From Spirochaetota bacterium (GTDB lineage: Bacteria > Spirochaetota > Spirochaetia > Treponematales > Rectinemataceae): a stretch of DNA of 49,108 nucleotides. This document shows positions 16,945 to 25,542 of the stretch, in pieces. A program made the translations under genes and the position numbers. The first letter of the stretch is position 1. Each line of letters starts with the position of its first letter. Below the pieces are notes generated by a model. That model saw only the letters and a list, made by a program, of their open reading frames with translations, did not search any database and was not told where the DNA came from. Location of the stretch: assembly GCA_008080685.1 (NCBI GenBank), contig VKGY01000018.1, forward strand, positions 14,534 to 63,641. Reading direction: 5' to 3'.

Positions 16945-18774
16945 ATGCCCTATGAAGTGACCGCCTCGCGAAAAAGACCCCAATCCTTCGAGCAACTGGC
17001 GGGCCAGGATTTCGTCGCCGCGACCCTGGAAAAATCCCTCCAAACCGGACGAATCGCCCACGCATACCTCTTTTCGGGCCCCCGGGGCTGCGGAAAGACA
17101 AGCACGGCGCGCATTCTCGCCAAGGCGCTCAACTGCGAGAGCGGACCCACCCCCCACCCGTGTGGCGCCTGCGATTCCTGCAAGGCGATAGCGGCGGGTT
17201 CATCCTTCGACGTGATAGAGATTGACGGTGCCTCTAACACCTCGGTGGACAATGTCCGCCAAATCAAGGATGAGGTGCTATTTCCCCCCAACTCCTCAAA
17301 GTACAAGATCTATATCATCGACGAAGTCCACATGCTCTCCACCAGCGCCTTCAACGCCCTCCTCAAGACCATAGAGGAACCACCCCCCTACGTGGTGTTC
17401 ATGTTCGCCACCACGGAACAGCACAAGGTTCCCGCCACGATCAAAAGCCGCTGCCAGCAGTTCACCTTCAGGTTGGTCAACGCCGAGACCATTGTAGGAC
17501 TCCTCGGCCAGGCCGCCAAGGAGATGGGCGTGAAAGCCGAGGAAGAAGCCCTTCTCTGGATAGCCAGGGAGTCGGGAGGTTCCGTGCGGGACGCCTACAC
17601 GCTTTTCGACCAGGTAGTGTCCTTCGCTGATGGCGAGATAAGCGCGGCCCTCATCCGAGACAAGCTAGGCCTTGTGGGCCAAGACAGGATGAACGCACTA
17701 TTCGGCCGTTTCGCGAATGGCGATACCCCGGGCGCCCTCGAGGACTTGGACACGATCCTATCTTCAGGCGTTTCCTCCGAGCAATTCATCGTGGATACCG
17801 TGGAGTATTGCCGCGCCCTCTTGTTGGTGAAGAACGGGATTACCAAGGAAAGCCTCTTGGGGGCTCCGCTTTCCGCATTCGATCTTTCTATCTCCGAGGC
17901 TTTGGATGTGGAGAAAATTGAACGGCTCCTTTCGGTTTTCCTGGCCTCGTACCGGACTCTCAAGGATTCCATAGACCCTCGGTATGAACTGGATCTTGCA
18001 GTGGCGAAGGCTTCCCACATTTCCGACTATATCTCTCCAGGGGAGTTATCCCGCGCCGTGCGAACTTTGCGACAGGCCTTGGGAGCCGGCATCAGCCCCA
18101 GCCCCGGCTTTGGGCCGCGGCAGACCTCCGCCCGGACCGCGCCTTCCGGCAAGGCCCCGCCTTCTGGCGCAGCCCCGTCCACTTTCCAGGACAGGCCTTC
18201 CACCTCGACGGCGAAGGCCGCGGCCATGGCTTACCCCCAGACCCCCCAGGCCTCCCAGAACTTCCAGACCCCAGTGCCAACCCAGGAAGCGCCCCACGCC
18301 CCGCCTTCCCAGGTGGAATTGAAAAAATACCTTGTGGGCGAGATACGCAAAAGCAACATCCTTCTGGCCACCACCCTGGATAAAAGCACGGACTGGAAAC
18401 TCGGCGGCAGCAGCGTGAGCCTGGTTGCCACCTCTGCGATGGAGTACGATCTCCTCAAGCGTTTCGTGGGAATCGTGGCAGAGCTGATCGCCAAGCGATA
18501 TGGAGTTTCCCTTCGGGTCGATATAGAATCACCCCAGGCATCCTCCCACGCTTCTGCCCCATCCTTGGAATTCCCCCCGGCCAAGCCTTCGGCTTCCAAC
18601 GCCGAGGGAAACAAGGACAAGGAAGCCATCGGGCTGGTGGAACGCCTCTTCAAGGGGTCTGTCGTCGGCTATGTCGCCCCTGGGGGCGCTCCGGCGGTCC
18701 ATCCAAAGACCCTTAGTCCACCCGCAGTCCCTGACGACGAGGATAGACCCGATCCAATGGATTTGACGGATTAA
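16945..18774 (+). CDS. dnaX: DNA polymerase III subunit gamma/tau
   Basis: Clamp-loader ATPase of the replicative polymerase. The start is the ATG at 16945 (MPYEVTASRKRPQSF); upstream in-frame codons lie inside the SRP RNA. Walker A is GPRGCGKTS (about residue 43-51), the zinc site is CESGPTPHPCGACDSC, Walker B is IYIIDEVHML and the sensor is ATTEQHKVPATIKSRC. A Pro/Ala-rich linker (about 385-450) leads to a tau-like C-terminal domain. 609 residues. ybaB and recR follow, the common bacterial order. Confidence 0.96.
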   Translation: MPYEVTASRKRPQSFEQLAGQDFVAATLEKSLQTGRIAHAYLFSGPRGCGKTSTARILAKALNCESGPTPHPCGACDSCKAIAAGSSFDVIEIDGASNTSVDNVRQIKDEVLFPPNSSKYKIYIIDEVHMLSTSAFNALLKTIEEPPPYVVFMFATTEQHKVPATIKSRCQQFTFRLVNAETIVGLLGQAAKEMGVKAEEEALLWIARESGGSVRDAYTLFDQVVSFADGEISAALIRDKLGLVGQDRMNALFGRFANGDTPGALEDLDTILSSGVSSEQFIVDTVEYCRALLLVKNGITKESLLGAPLSAFDLSISEALDVEKIERLLSVFLASYRTLKDSIDPRYELDLAVAKASHISDYISPGELSRAVRTLRQALGAGISPSPGFGPRQTSARTAPSGKAPPSGAAPSTFQDRPSTSTAKAAAMAYPQTPQASQNFQTPVPTQEAPHAPPSQVELKKYLVGEIRKSNILLATTLDKSTDWKLGGSSVSLVATSAMEYDLLKRFVGIVAELIAKRYGVSLRVDIESPQASSHASAPSLEFPPAKPSASNAEGNKDKEAIGLVERLFKGSVVGYVAPGGAPAVHPKTLSPPAVPDDEDRPDPMDLTD

Positions 18775-18798
18775 AAGTAGGAAATACGAGGAAAAATC

Positions 18799-19146
18799 AT
18801 GGAACTGAACGATCTCTTCAACCTCATCAAGAATCCTCAAGCCATTCAAGCCCGGGCTGAGGAGTTGAGGCGAAAGACTCAGGCCCTCAGGGCTACGGGC
18901 CAATCCGGAGGCGGGATGGTTAAGATCACCCTGTCGGGAGAAATGGAAATGCTGGAATGCTGGATTTCGCCGGAGATCGTCGATCCATCCGAGGTCGGCG
19001 TCTTAGGCGACCTTGTCCGAGCCGCCCATCATGACGCGGCGGAGAAAATTCAAAATGAAATCCGCCAGCAACTGACCGAGAGCATGAGGGATATTCCCCT
19101 GCCCCCGGGCATGTTCGGCGGCAACAACCCCTTCGGCAGCCTCTGA
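18799..19146 (+). CDS. YbaB/EbfC nucleoid-associated protein
   Basis: DNA-binding protein of the YbaB/EbfC family. 115 residues with the core MVKITLSGEMEMLECWISPE, helical flanks, and a glycine-rich tail (GMFGGNNPFG). GAGG lies upstream of the ATG. It sits between dnaX and recR, as in many bacteria, and its stop overlaps the recR start. Confidence 0.93.
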   Translation: MELNDLFNLIKNPQAIQARAEELRRKTQALRATGQSGGGMVKITLSGEMEMLECWISPEIVDPSEVGVLGDLVRAAHHDAAEKIQNEIRQQLTESMRDIPLPPGMFGGNNPFGSL

Positions 19147-19784
19147 TGCAAGCCCTTGAAGAGCTGGCGTCCCTCTTCACGCGCCTGCCCGGCATAGGAA
19201 GAAAAAGCGCCCTAAGGATGACCTACCACCTGCTCAAGGCCGATCAACGCTTCGCCGAAACATTGGCGGAAAGAATAAGGACGCTTCAAAGCGAGGTGAG
19301 GTTCTGTTCGGTTTGCGGAGCCTATACCGAAGAAGATCCCTGCCCGATCTGCCAAGGCCTGGATAGGGACGGACGTACGATCTGTGTGGTTGAGCAGCCC
19401 CAGGATGTCCTGACCATAGAGGCTTCCAGAGAGTACCGAGGCTTATATCACGTCCTGGGAGGGTTGCTTTCGCCCTTGGACGGGATAGGGCCGGACAAGC
19501 TCAGGATTTCCTCCCTGGTGCAGCGCATCAGGAATTCCGTCGGCTATTCCGGCTACGCCGGCCAAGACGGGCCTGACATGCGACGCCCGTCCATTGAAGA
19601 GGTAGTGTTGGCGACCAATCCCACCGTGGAAGGGGATACAACCGCCTTATATATAAAGAAGGTTTTAGAGAGGGATGGGGTTAAGGTTACCCGCCTGGCC
19701 ACAGGCATACCTGTGGGGGGAGATCTTGAGTATGCCGATAGGCTCACTTTGGCGCGGTCCTTCATGGGCAGGATGCCTCTATAA
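19146..19784 (+). CDS. recR: Recombination mediator RecR
   Basis: Helps load RecA at gaps as part of the RecFOR pathway. 212 residues. In order: helix-hairpin-helix (FTRLPGIGRKSALRMTYHLL), zinc finger CSVCGAYTEEDPCPIC, Toprim domain (ICVVEQPQDVLTIEASREYRG, YHVLGGLLSPLDGIGP), and a C-terminal ATNPTVEGDTTALYI plus TRLATGIPVGGDLEYAD. The start overlaps the end of ybaB by one base. Confidence 0.97.
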   Translation: MQALEELASLFTRLPGIGRKSALRMTYHLLKADQRFAETLAERIRTLQSEVRFCSVCGAYTEEDPCPICQGLDRDGRTICVVEQPQDVLTIEASREYRGLYHVLGGLLSPLDGIGPDKLRISSLVQRIRNSVGYSGYAGQDGPDMRRPSIEEVVLATNPTVEGDTTALYIKKVLERDGVKVTRLATGIPVGGDLEYADRLTLARSFMGRMPL

Positions 19785-19816
19785 GCCATAGCGCCAACCA
19801 CGAGGGAGGAAGGACA

Positions 19817-20032
19817 ATGATCATTCGAGAGATAGTGAGGACTCTAGACGCCCAGGTGTACTGCGGCGAAGACCACCTTGATGCGGATGTGCAGTCGGCA
19901 TGCGGCGCCGATCTCATGAGCGATGTCATGGCCTTTGTCAAGGAAAGAGTGGTTCTCCTCACGGGCTTGGTGAACCCCCAAGCCCTTCGCAAAGCGGGCT
20001 TGAAAAGCGGCGGCGTTCGGGAAATCTCCTGA
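19817..20032 (+). CDS. Truncated DRTGG-domain protein
   Basis: 71 residues, preceded by a strong GGAGGAAGG site. The sequence up to LLTGLVNPQALRKA matches small DRTGG-domain proteins (PF07085) that accompany sensory-hydrogenase modules, usually about 110-120 residues. The rest of the domain is missing; the last residues (GLKSGGVREIS) look like the natural family tail. An in-frame loss of about 40 codons near 19990-20001 would explain this. Signalling role inferred from context only. First gene of the three-gene hydrogenase-sensor set. Confidence 0.65.
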   Translation: MIIREIVRTLDAQVYCGEDHLDADVQSACGADLMSDVMAFVKERVVLLTGLVNPQALRKAGLKSGGVREIS

Positions 20033-20040
20033 GGTCTGCG

Positions 20041-20496
20041 GTGAAGGTACGGTATACGATTCCCGCCATGGATTTTCAGGCGGCGGGCAAGGCATCCACC
20101 GAAGTCAAGCGCCTCCTCTCCCGCCTCGGCCTGGGCGCCGAATTCATAAAGCGCATCGTAGTAGCCATGTACGAAGGCGAAATGAATATCGCAATCCATG
20201 GGGGAGGTGGTATTGTCGAGTTGGATGTTGACCCTATGTCGGTGGAAATCCGACTCATTGACCATGGGCCGGGCATCGAGGACATAGGTCTTGCCATGAC
20301 CGAGGGATATTCCACCGCCAGCGAGGCGGTAAGAAGCATGGGGTTTGGGGCGGGCATGGGCTTGCCCAACATGAAGCGCAACGCCGACTCCCTTGAGATC
20401 GACAGCGCTCCGGGAGCGGGCACCAGGGTGCGCCTAGCCTTTTCGATCCCCGATTCCAGGGCCGAGGCCTTCCCTGCGGGAGGCGGGCTTGGATGA
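20041..20496 (+). CDS. Anti-sigma-factor-type histidine kinase-like ATPase
   Basis: A 151-residue protein with only an HATPase_c fold, as in SpoIIAB/RsbW. N-box VAMYEGEMNIAIH, G1 box LIDHGPGIED, G2 region GFGAGMGLPNMKRNAD, then GTRVRLAF. The start is the GTG at 20041 with GAGG 7 bp upstream; an ATG at 20068 is an alternative. It overlaps the next gene by 4 bp. In comparable clusters such proteins probably pass a redox or hydrogen signal onward; the target is not known here. Confidence 0.85.
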   Translation: MKVRYTIPAMDFQAAGKASTEVKRLLSRLGLGAEFIKRIVVAMYEGEMNIAIHGGGGIVELDVDPMSVEIRLIDHGPGIEDIGLAMTEGYSTASEAVRSMGFGAGMGLPNMKRNADSLEIDSAPGAGTRVRLAFSIPDSRAEAFPAGGGLG

Positions 20497-21770
20497 GCGA
20501 AAACCACTTCCATTCCGTATATCTCGATGCTGCCCTCTGCGTGGGCTGTACGACCTGCATCAAGCGCTGCCCCACCCAGGCCATCAGAGTCCGGGAGGGC
20601 AAGGCGCATATAATGGAAGAACGCTGCATAGACTGCGGCGAGTGCATCAGGGCCTGCCCCAAGGGGGCGAAGAAATCCGTCTCTGATCCCCTGGCCATGA
20701 TGGACGGATTCGACTACAAGGTAGCGCTCCCCGCTCCATCCCTCTACGGCCATTCCTATGGGCTTGGCGATATTTCCAGCGCCCTCCTTTCCCTGGGCTT
20801 TGACGAAGTGTTCGATGTCGCCTGGGGCGCAGAAGTGCTTTCGGACGCCATCGTTCTGTGCCAAGGCTATGACCAAAGCCAAGGTTCGGCCCAGCCAAGG
20901 ATATCCAGCGCCTGCCCGGTGGTGGTGCGGTTGATACAGCTGCGCTTTCCCTCGCTCATTGCAAACCTGGTCCCCTTGCTTCCTCCGGTTGAGATCGCCG
21001 CAAGGGAGTTTCGCCGCCATCTTGCGGAAGGGCCTTCTTTCACTGAAGGCGGGACCCCCAAGGTAGGCGTTTTTTTCATAAGCCCCTGCACCTCAAAAGT
21101 CACGGCGATCAAGTCTCCCCTTGGATATGCAACCTCGGCGGTGGATGCTGTATTTTCCTTCCAGGACATCTACCCCACCCTCAAGAAAGCGCTGAAACGC
21201 GGGGAACAAGAAAATCCCGCGCAAAAAAATTCCTTTTTTGTCCAGGCGGTGCCGCGTTTGGGCAGGGGCTTGGGCTGGGCCAGGTCGGATGGAGAGTTGG
21301 AGGCCTTGGATTTGGCTGGCGCGGTTTCGGTGGACGGCATAGAGAACGTCATAGCGCTTTTTGAAGAAATCGACAACGGCAAATTGGATGCCATTCCTTA
21401 CATAGAAGCCTTGGCATGCCCGGGAGGCTGCGTGGGCGGACCCATGGCGGTGGCCAACCCCCATGTGGCCAGGACTGTCATTAAAGCCCTTTCAAGGGAG
21501 AACCGCGTTGATTCCCCTGTCCAGACACCCTTATTCCCTCTTTTTTGGGATAAGGAGCTTCAACCCAAGCCCGTGATGGTCCTCCACAGAGACATGAAGC
21601 GAGCCTTGGAGATGGCCGAAGGGATGGAAATATTGACCGCAGATTTACCCGGCCTGGACTGCGGAGCCTGCGGAGCCCCGGATTGCGCGGCATTGGCGGA
21701 GGATATCGTAAAAGGCCAAGCCCACCTGGAAGACTGCCTCATAAAGCTGCGATCTTCGTATAGATATTGA
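20493..21770 (+). CDS. Sensory-type [FeFe]-hydrogenase-like protein (HydS group)
   Basis: A 425-residue iron-sulfur protein. The N-terminal 2x[4Fe-4S] ferredoxin domain has CVGCTTCIKRCP and CIDCGECIRACP. The hydrogenase core keeps all four H-cluster cysteines: SSACPVVVRL, ISPCTSK and CPGGCVGGP. A C-terminal extra Fe-S motif reads DCGACGAPDC (PF04060-like). This domain order is that of group C sensory hydrogenases, which are thought to sense H2 rather than turn it over in bulk. No catalytic hydrogenase subunits or HydEFG maturases lie in this window. The PAS domain some relatives carry is absent. Confidence 0.9.
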   Translation: MSENHFHSVYLDAALCVGCTTCIKRCPTQAIRVREGKAHIMEERCIDCGECIRACPKGAKKSVSDPLAMMDGFDYKVALPAPSLYGHSYGLGDISSALLSLGFDEVFDVAWGAEVLSDAIVLCQGYDQSQGSAQPRISSACPVVVRLIQLRFPSLIANLVPLLPPVEIAAREFRRHLAEGPSFTEGGTPKVGVFFISPCTSKVTAIKSPLGYATSAVDAVFSFQDIYPTLKKALKRGEQENPAQKNSFFVQAVPRLGRGLGWARSDGELEALDLAGAVSVDGIENVIALFEEIDNGKLDAIPYIEALACPGGCVGGPMAVANPHVARTVIKALSRENRVDSPVQTPLFPLFWDKELQPKPVMVLHRDMKRALEMAEGMEILTADLPGLDCGACGAPDCAALAEDIVKGQAHLEDCLIKLRSSYRY

Positions 21771-21777
21771 AGAAAAT

Positions 21778-21806
21778 TTGACAAATACCGATAAGATCAT
21801 TATAGT
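21778..21806 (+). promoter_or_regulatory. Near-consensus sigma70 promoter upstream of the glycosidase gene
   Basis: TTGACA (21778-21783), 17-bp spacer, TATAGT (21801-21806). It would give an untranslated leader of about 100 nt before the TTG start at 21915. The leader has no long hairpin that I can see. Confidence 0.8.
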
Positions 21807-21914
21807 GGTCTACACGATATTTCGCCAAAATCCGCCAAATGGGATACTTTGCATGTTCTTGCGTAAGAATATAGGCGTCGTAGTCCGTGAAAGCGTCCGA
21901 AAGAGGGTTCGTTC

Positions 21915-23405
21915 TTGAATAAAAAAGACTTTCCGCGTGTCCATTTCTATGATCAGGACTTTGTAGAGATCTACGATCGTACATGGGCATGGGTAGCCGA
22001 TTGCTGGACGAGCGGGGGACAGGGCTCGGGCTTCGAAAAAACTAAATTTTTCCACTACCCCCCAAAACCACTTTTGGATGTGATGGAGCAGGTTTTTTCA
22101 TCTTTTTTCCTCGTGTACAGCAATAGAATCTTCGCCGCCTCCAACGGCCTGGATGCCCTCTATGCCTGCCAGACCGAGGATGGGGCGATTCGCTCATCCT
22201 ACGATGTGGAAACCGGAGCTCCCCTTTTCAACCCCGATAACCCCGACGGCCTGATCCTTCCCCTCTTCGCGTGGGCTGAATACAACCTCTATCATAAAAC
22301 CGCCAACAAAAAGCGGGTCAAGGACATTCTGCCCTTCCTCGCCAAGCATTACAAATGGCTGGAAAAGACCTACAAGAATGCCAATGGACTCTATGCCACG
22401 CCCGTGGCCTCTTCGGGTATGGCGAATTCGCCTCGACCAAAGGCCAAATTCCTCATCGACTTCAACGCCGCCATGGCCATGAACGCACTCTACATCTCTG
22501 CCATGGGCGACATCCTCAACGACAAGGAAATCTCTTTCCAGTACAAGCGGGACTATTTTTCCTTAAAAACCCGCATCAACGGCAAAATGTGGAACGCCGA
22601 GGATGGCTTCTATTACGACCTGGGCGAGGATGAAGCCCAGATAAAGGTAAAGACTATTGGAACCTATTGGCTCCTTCTGGCTGAAATTCCCAACGAGGAG
22701 AGAGCTGAGAAACTGGTGGCCAAGCTCAAGGATCCCATGTATTTCGGCACCGAGAACCCCTTTCCCACCTTGTCGGCGGATCATCCTGAATACGATAAAA
22801 AGGGCAACGGCTACCGCGGCTCCGTGATAACCGCCTTTACCTTCATGGTCATCAAAGGATTGGAAAAGTATAATTTCTACGAGTTTGCCCGGGACTGCGC
22901 CATCCGCCACCTCTATTTTATCCTGGATTCCATGCACGCGGGCAATCACGAGGATGGAAGGGAAGGCCGGGAATCCCGGGGAGATGGCCAAGAAGGCCAT
23001 GGCCACGGCAAAGACCACAAACCCATAGTATGGGGGGCATATCAGCCCCAGTCCGAAGGCAAGGCATCTTGGTCTGGCCGGCCGGACTGGCCGTATCCTC
23101 ATTACCTGCCCTACAACGGACTTGCCAGCATCACCCTCATGATCGAGAACATCGTTGGCCTCTACGCCTCCCTGCCTAGGAAAACCGTGGACTGGATCAT
23201 TCCTAACCTGGAGATCATGGGCATAGAAAACCTCTCCCTCAAGCGCAACATGGTCACAATCCTCTCAAGCAAGTCTGGACGAGGTTGGGAAATCCACATG
23301 GAGAGCGAAAAACTCTATTATTTTACGATCAACGTGCTCAACAAGAAGAAAAAGACCCTGCCCATCCCCTCGGGCAAGTGTTCCATGCTGATCGACAAGA
23401 TTTAG
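21915..23405 (+). CDS. (alpha/alpha)6-barrel glycoside hydrolase, MGH1/GH63-like
   Basis: A 496-residue cytoplasmic glycosidase of the trehalase/mannosylglycerate-hydrolase type fold. Typical pieces: DGLILPLFAWAEYNLY, LIDFNAAMAMNALY, KMWNAEDGFYYDLG, NGYRGSV and LPYNGLASITLMIENIVGLY. The substrate cannot be read from the sequence. A charged Gly/His/Glu-rich insertion (about residues 350-378, containing GREGRESRGDGQEGHGHG) sits between the last barrel helices. The start is TTG at 21915 with AGAGGG 8 bp upstream (MNKKDFPRVHFYDQD). It overlaps the convergent DUF1707 gene by 4 bp. Confidence 0.75.
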   Translation: MNKKDFPRVHFYDQDFVEIYDRTWAWVADCWTSGGQGSGFEKTKFFHYPPKPLLDVMEQVFSSFFLVYSNRIFAASNGLDALYACQTEDGAIRSSYDVETGAPLFNPDNPDGLILPLFAWAEYNLYHKTANKKRVKDILPFLAKHYKWLEKTYKNANGLYATPVASSGMANSPRPKAKFLIDFNAAMAMNALYISAMGDILNDKEISFQYKRDYFSLKTRINGKMWNAEDGFYYDLGEDEAQIKVKTIGTYWLLLAEIPNEERAEKLVAKLKDPMYFGTENPFPTLSADHPEYDKKGNGYRGSVITAFTFMVIKGLEKYNFYEFARDCAIRHLYFILDSMHAGNHEDGREGRESRGDGQEGHGHGKDHKPIVWGAYQPQSEGKASWSGRPDWPYPHYLPYNGLASITLMIENIVGLYASLPRKTVDWIIPNLEIMGIENLSLKRNMVTILSSKSGRGWEIHMESEKLYYFTINVLNKKKKTLPIPSGKCSMLIDKI

Positions 23406-24049
23406 GCTTCAGGATCCTGGGCCTTGACCACGATTGATCCCATCAGGGCGATGCCCGAGACCTCCAAATAGGGCCTTCCGCGCACAATCCGGCGTTCCAC
23501 CGACCTATGCACATTCGCCTCTCCCATGAAGGGGAAGGCCGTCATCTTGACCGGCAGCCCCGGAGGAACGATGATCTTCAACTCTCCCATGATCGCAAGG
23601 GCGTCTATCTTGAGCCGCCCCGGAGGGAGGGCCGTGTCCCGCAAGTCGAGGGTGGTGCTGCCCATGAGGGTGAGGCTGGTTGCCTGGTCGGCGTTGAGCC
23701 AATCGCCTGCGAGCTTCCTGTCTCCCATGATGCAAAGGGAAAACTCCGGAGAACCGCTTCTAGACTCCACAGCGTAGGTTCCTCGAGGGGCGGATTGGGC
23801 GGGAGGCTGGAGATTTTGGCGCCTTGTATTCTTCGACGAGGAAAGGGGAGGCGGGGGGGCGGAAAAAACCGATCTCGGAAGATCTAGGGTCTGGGCATCG
23901 ATATCGGCGAAAGACCGGGCCTTCTGCAATGCTGAAGCCCGGAATTCGTAGTCTTCCAGGACGATGTGGCCGTTCGCGTAGGCGGTTGTGAGGGCATCCA
24001 GGGCATAATCCCTGCGATCCTCAATGGTTTCGGCTTGGCGGTCGTTCAT
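23402..24049 (-). CDS. DUF1707/LiaF-like cell-envelope stress protein
   Basis: 215 residues. The N-terminal 50 residues match the DUF1707 SHOCT-like module (DYALDALTTAYANGHIVLEDYEFRA). A Pro/Ser-rich linker follows, then a beta-rich C-terminal domain with repeated IMG/LMG turns (SLCIMGDRKL, LTLMGSTTLDLR, LAIMGELKI, FPFMGEANV, IALMGSIVV), as in cell-wall-active antibiotic response proteins. No membrane helix. The start at 24049 has GAGGAGCGGAT just upstream. Function in envelope sensing is inferred from the family. Confidence 0.8.
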   Translation of the reverse strand: MNDRQAETIEDRRDYALDALTTAYANGHIVLEDYEFRASALQKARSFADIDAQTLDLPRSVFSAPPPPLSSSKNTRRQNLQPPAQSAPRGTYAVESRSGSPEFSLCIMGDRKLAGDWLNADQATSLTLMGSTTLDLRDTALPPGRLKIDALAIMGELKIIVPPGLPVKMTAFPFMGEANVHRSVERRIVRGRPYLEVSGIALMGSIVVKAQDPEA

Positions 24050-24171
24050 ATCCGCTCCTCGTGGCCCAATGGCGCCACATGCTGAAATAGACGGGCCCCG
24101 GATAAGCTTCAGGCGCCTGTCGGATGACAACTTAACTAAATCCCGGAAAAAAATCCAGGGGACCGCTATTT

Positions 24172-24873
24172 TTAACCTATGACAGTTCCCACGAAAGGCT
24201 TGCCGTCCAAGATTCGGAAAAGATTGTCCAAGTCCTTGCCTGCCGCGCAAATCACCTTCATGCCCGCTGCTTCGGCCTTTGCCGAGGCGATGGGATCGAA
24301 GGGGAGGTTGGCGCCGGGAACCCATACCGTGCCGACCATGGTTCGGAAATCCGCCCAGGAGATGGTATCCAGAGGCGTGGCGTTTGGATCCAACCGAGGG
24401 TCGGCGGTGTACACTTTGGCGATGTTAGAGAGATTGAGCACTGTCGAGGCGCCGAATCGCTCGCCCAGATACACAGCGTCGAAATCGCTGGAGAAGCCCG
24501 GCTTCCATCCCGATGCCACCAAAACCTTGCCCTTGAATTGAATCTCCGCCGAAGGATCTTCCACCACGGGATCCAGGCAAAGCTCGCCCATGGTCGCGGC
24601 GACCAATTGGGCGTTGATCCTCGTGGCTGCTATGCCTATCCAGTCAAGGACCTCGTCCTTGGCCGCGGGCGACCCCGACCTGGCCAAAAATTCCTTGAAG
24701 GCAGTCTGGAAGGTCCTGGCCGGCCCCCCGCCTCCGGTGACGAGAATAACTCTTCGAGAATCCTCCTCGTTCAGCCAATGTTCCAGCTTCCTTCGGAATT
24801 CCACAAGAAAGTTGACATCCGGACCTTGGGGCGGGGCGACAATGGATCCACCCAGGGATAGTACATAGGTCAT
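24172..24873 (-). CDS. UMP kinase, archaeal-type (amino-acid kinase family)
   Basis: Phosphorylates UMP to UDP. 233 residues of the amino-acid kinase fold: YVLSLGGSIVAP at the start, VTGGGGPAR, IGIAATRINAQLVAA, SDFDAVYLGERFGA, and AKVYTADPRLDPNATPLDTISW. The length and motifs fit the archaeal/short PyrH subgroup (PyrH-like) better than E. coli PyrH. The ATG overlaps the stop of the HAD gene (4 bp), so the two are translationally coupled. Confidence 0.85.
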   Translation of the reverse strand: MTYVLSLGGSIVAPPQGPDVNFLVEFRRKLEHWLNEEDSRRVILVTGGGGPARTFQTAFKEFLARSGSPAAKDEVLDWIGIAATRINAQLVAATMGELCLDPVVEDPSAEIQFKGKVLVASGWKPGFSSDFDAVYLGERFGASTVLNLSNIAKVYTADPRLDPNATPLDTISWADFRTMVGTVWVPGANLPFDPIASAKAEAAGMKVICAAGKDLDNLFRILDGKPFVGTVIG

Positions 24874-25523
24874 GGTTCCACCTCCGCGAGAAGCCCATAC
24901 TCGATTCGCAAGACCTCTTCCAAGGCTGCGGCGTCGGTGAAAAGATGGGTCTTTATTCCCATTTCCCGCGCCGCATCCAAGTTCTTTTCAATGTCATCGA
25001 TGAAAAGGCAGGCCTCGGCCGGCGCCGCAGCCCGGCCCAGGCAAAGCTCGTAGATCTTTCTTTCGGGCTTGATCAAGCCCACGTCGCAGGAAAGAATTAT
25101 ATCGTCAAAATAGGAAATCCAATCTTCGCCGCCGAGCCAGCGGGCGCGTCCGTACATACGGAGTTTACCTTCAAGGTTCATGTTGGACAACATGAGAATC
25201 CTGCATCCCTGCTCTCCCAGCTGCCTGGCCATGGCTACGGTATCGGGGTTAATGGTGAACCAACTGTCCATATCTAAGCTGGAAAGCTCCCGAACAAGGC
25301 TGGAATCCATGGGTTCGCCCAGCCTCAAGGCTACCGCCCGCCAATAATCCTCCACGGCGACAGTCCCCCGGTCGTATTCGCCTCTTTCAGCCACATAGGC
25401 GGTTTTGAAGGCTTCGATTTCGGCCTTGAGCAGCCTTGCCATTTTTTCCACATAGGCGGTGTTCCACCCCAAGGTGATCACTTGGCCGCAATCGAAGATG
25501 ACTGTGCTTATGTCTGCTGCCAT
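24870..25523 (-). CDS. HAD-superfamily hydrolase (subfamily IA-like)
   Basis: A 217-residue phosphatase-like protein. Motif I is FDCGQV (D-x-G-x-V), without the second Asp, as in YihX-like members. Motif II is MLSNMN, motif III is LIKPERKIYE and motif IV is LFIDDIEKNLDAA. An alpha-helical cap lies between motifs I and II. Substrate unknown. Positioned 19 bp after the M20 gene and overlapping the UMP kinase gene. Confidence 0.87.
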   Translation of the reverse strand: MAADISTVIFDCGQVITLGWNTAYVEKMARLLKAEIEAFKTAYVAERGEYDRGTVAVEDYWRAVALRLGEPMDSSLVRELSSLDMDSWFTINPDTVAMARQLGEQGCRILMLSNMNLEGKLRMYGRARWLGGEDWISYFDDIILSCDVGLIKPERKIYELCLGRAAAPAEACLFIDDIEKNLDAAREMGIKTHLFTDAAALEEVLRIEYGLLAEVEP

Positions 25524-25542
25524 GGTTTCCTTTTTCAGTGGT

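Noticed and set aside
20076-21020. 314-codon frame opposite the anti-sigma ATPase and hydrogenase genes
   Set aside because: Runs across two well-supported genes and shows no domain.
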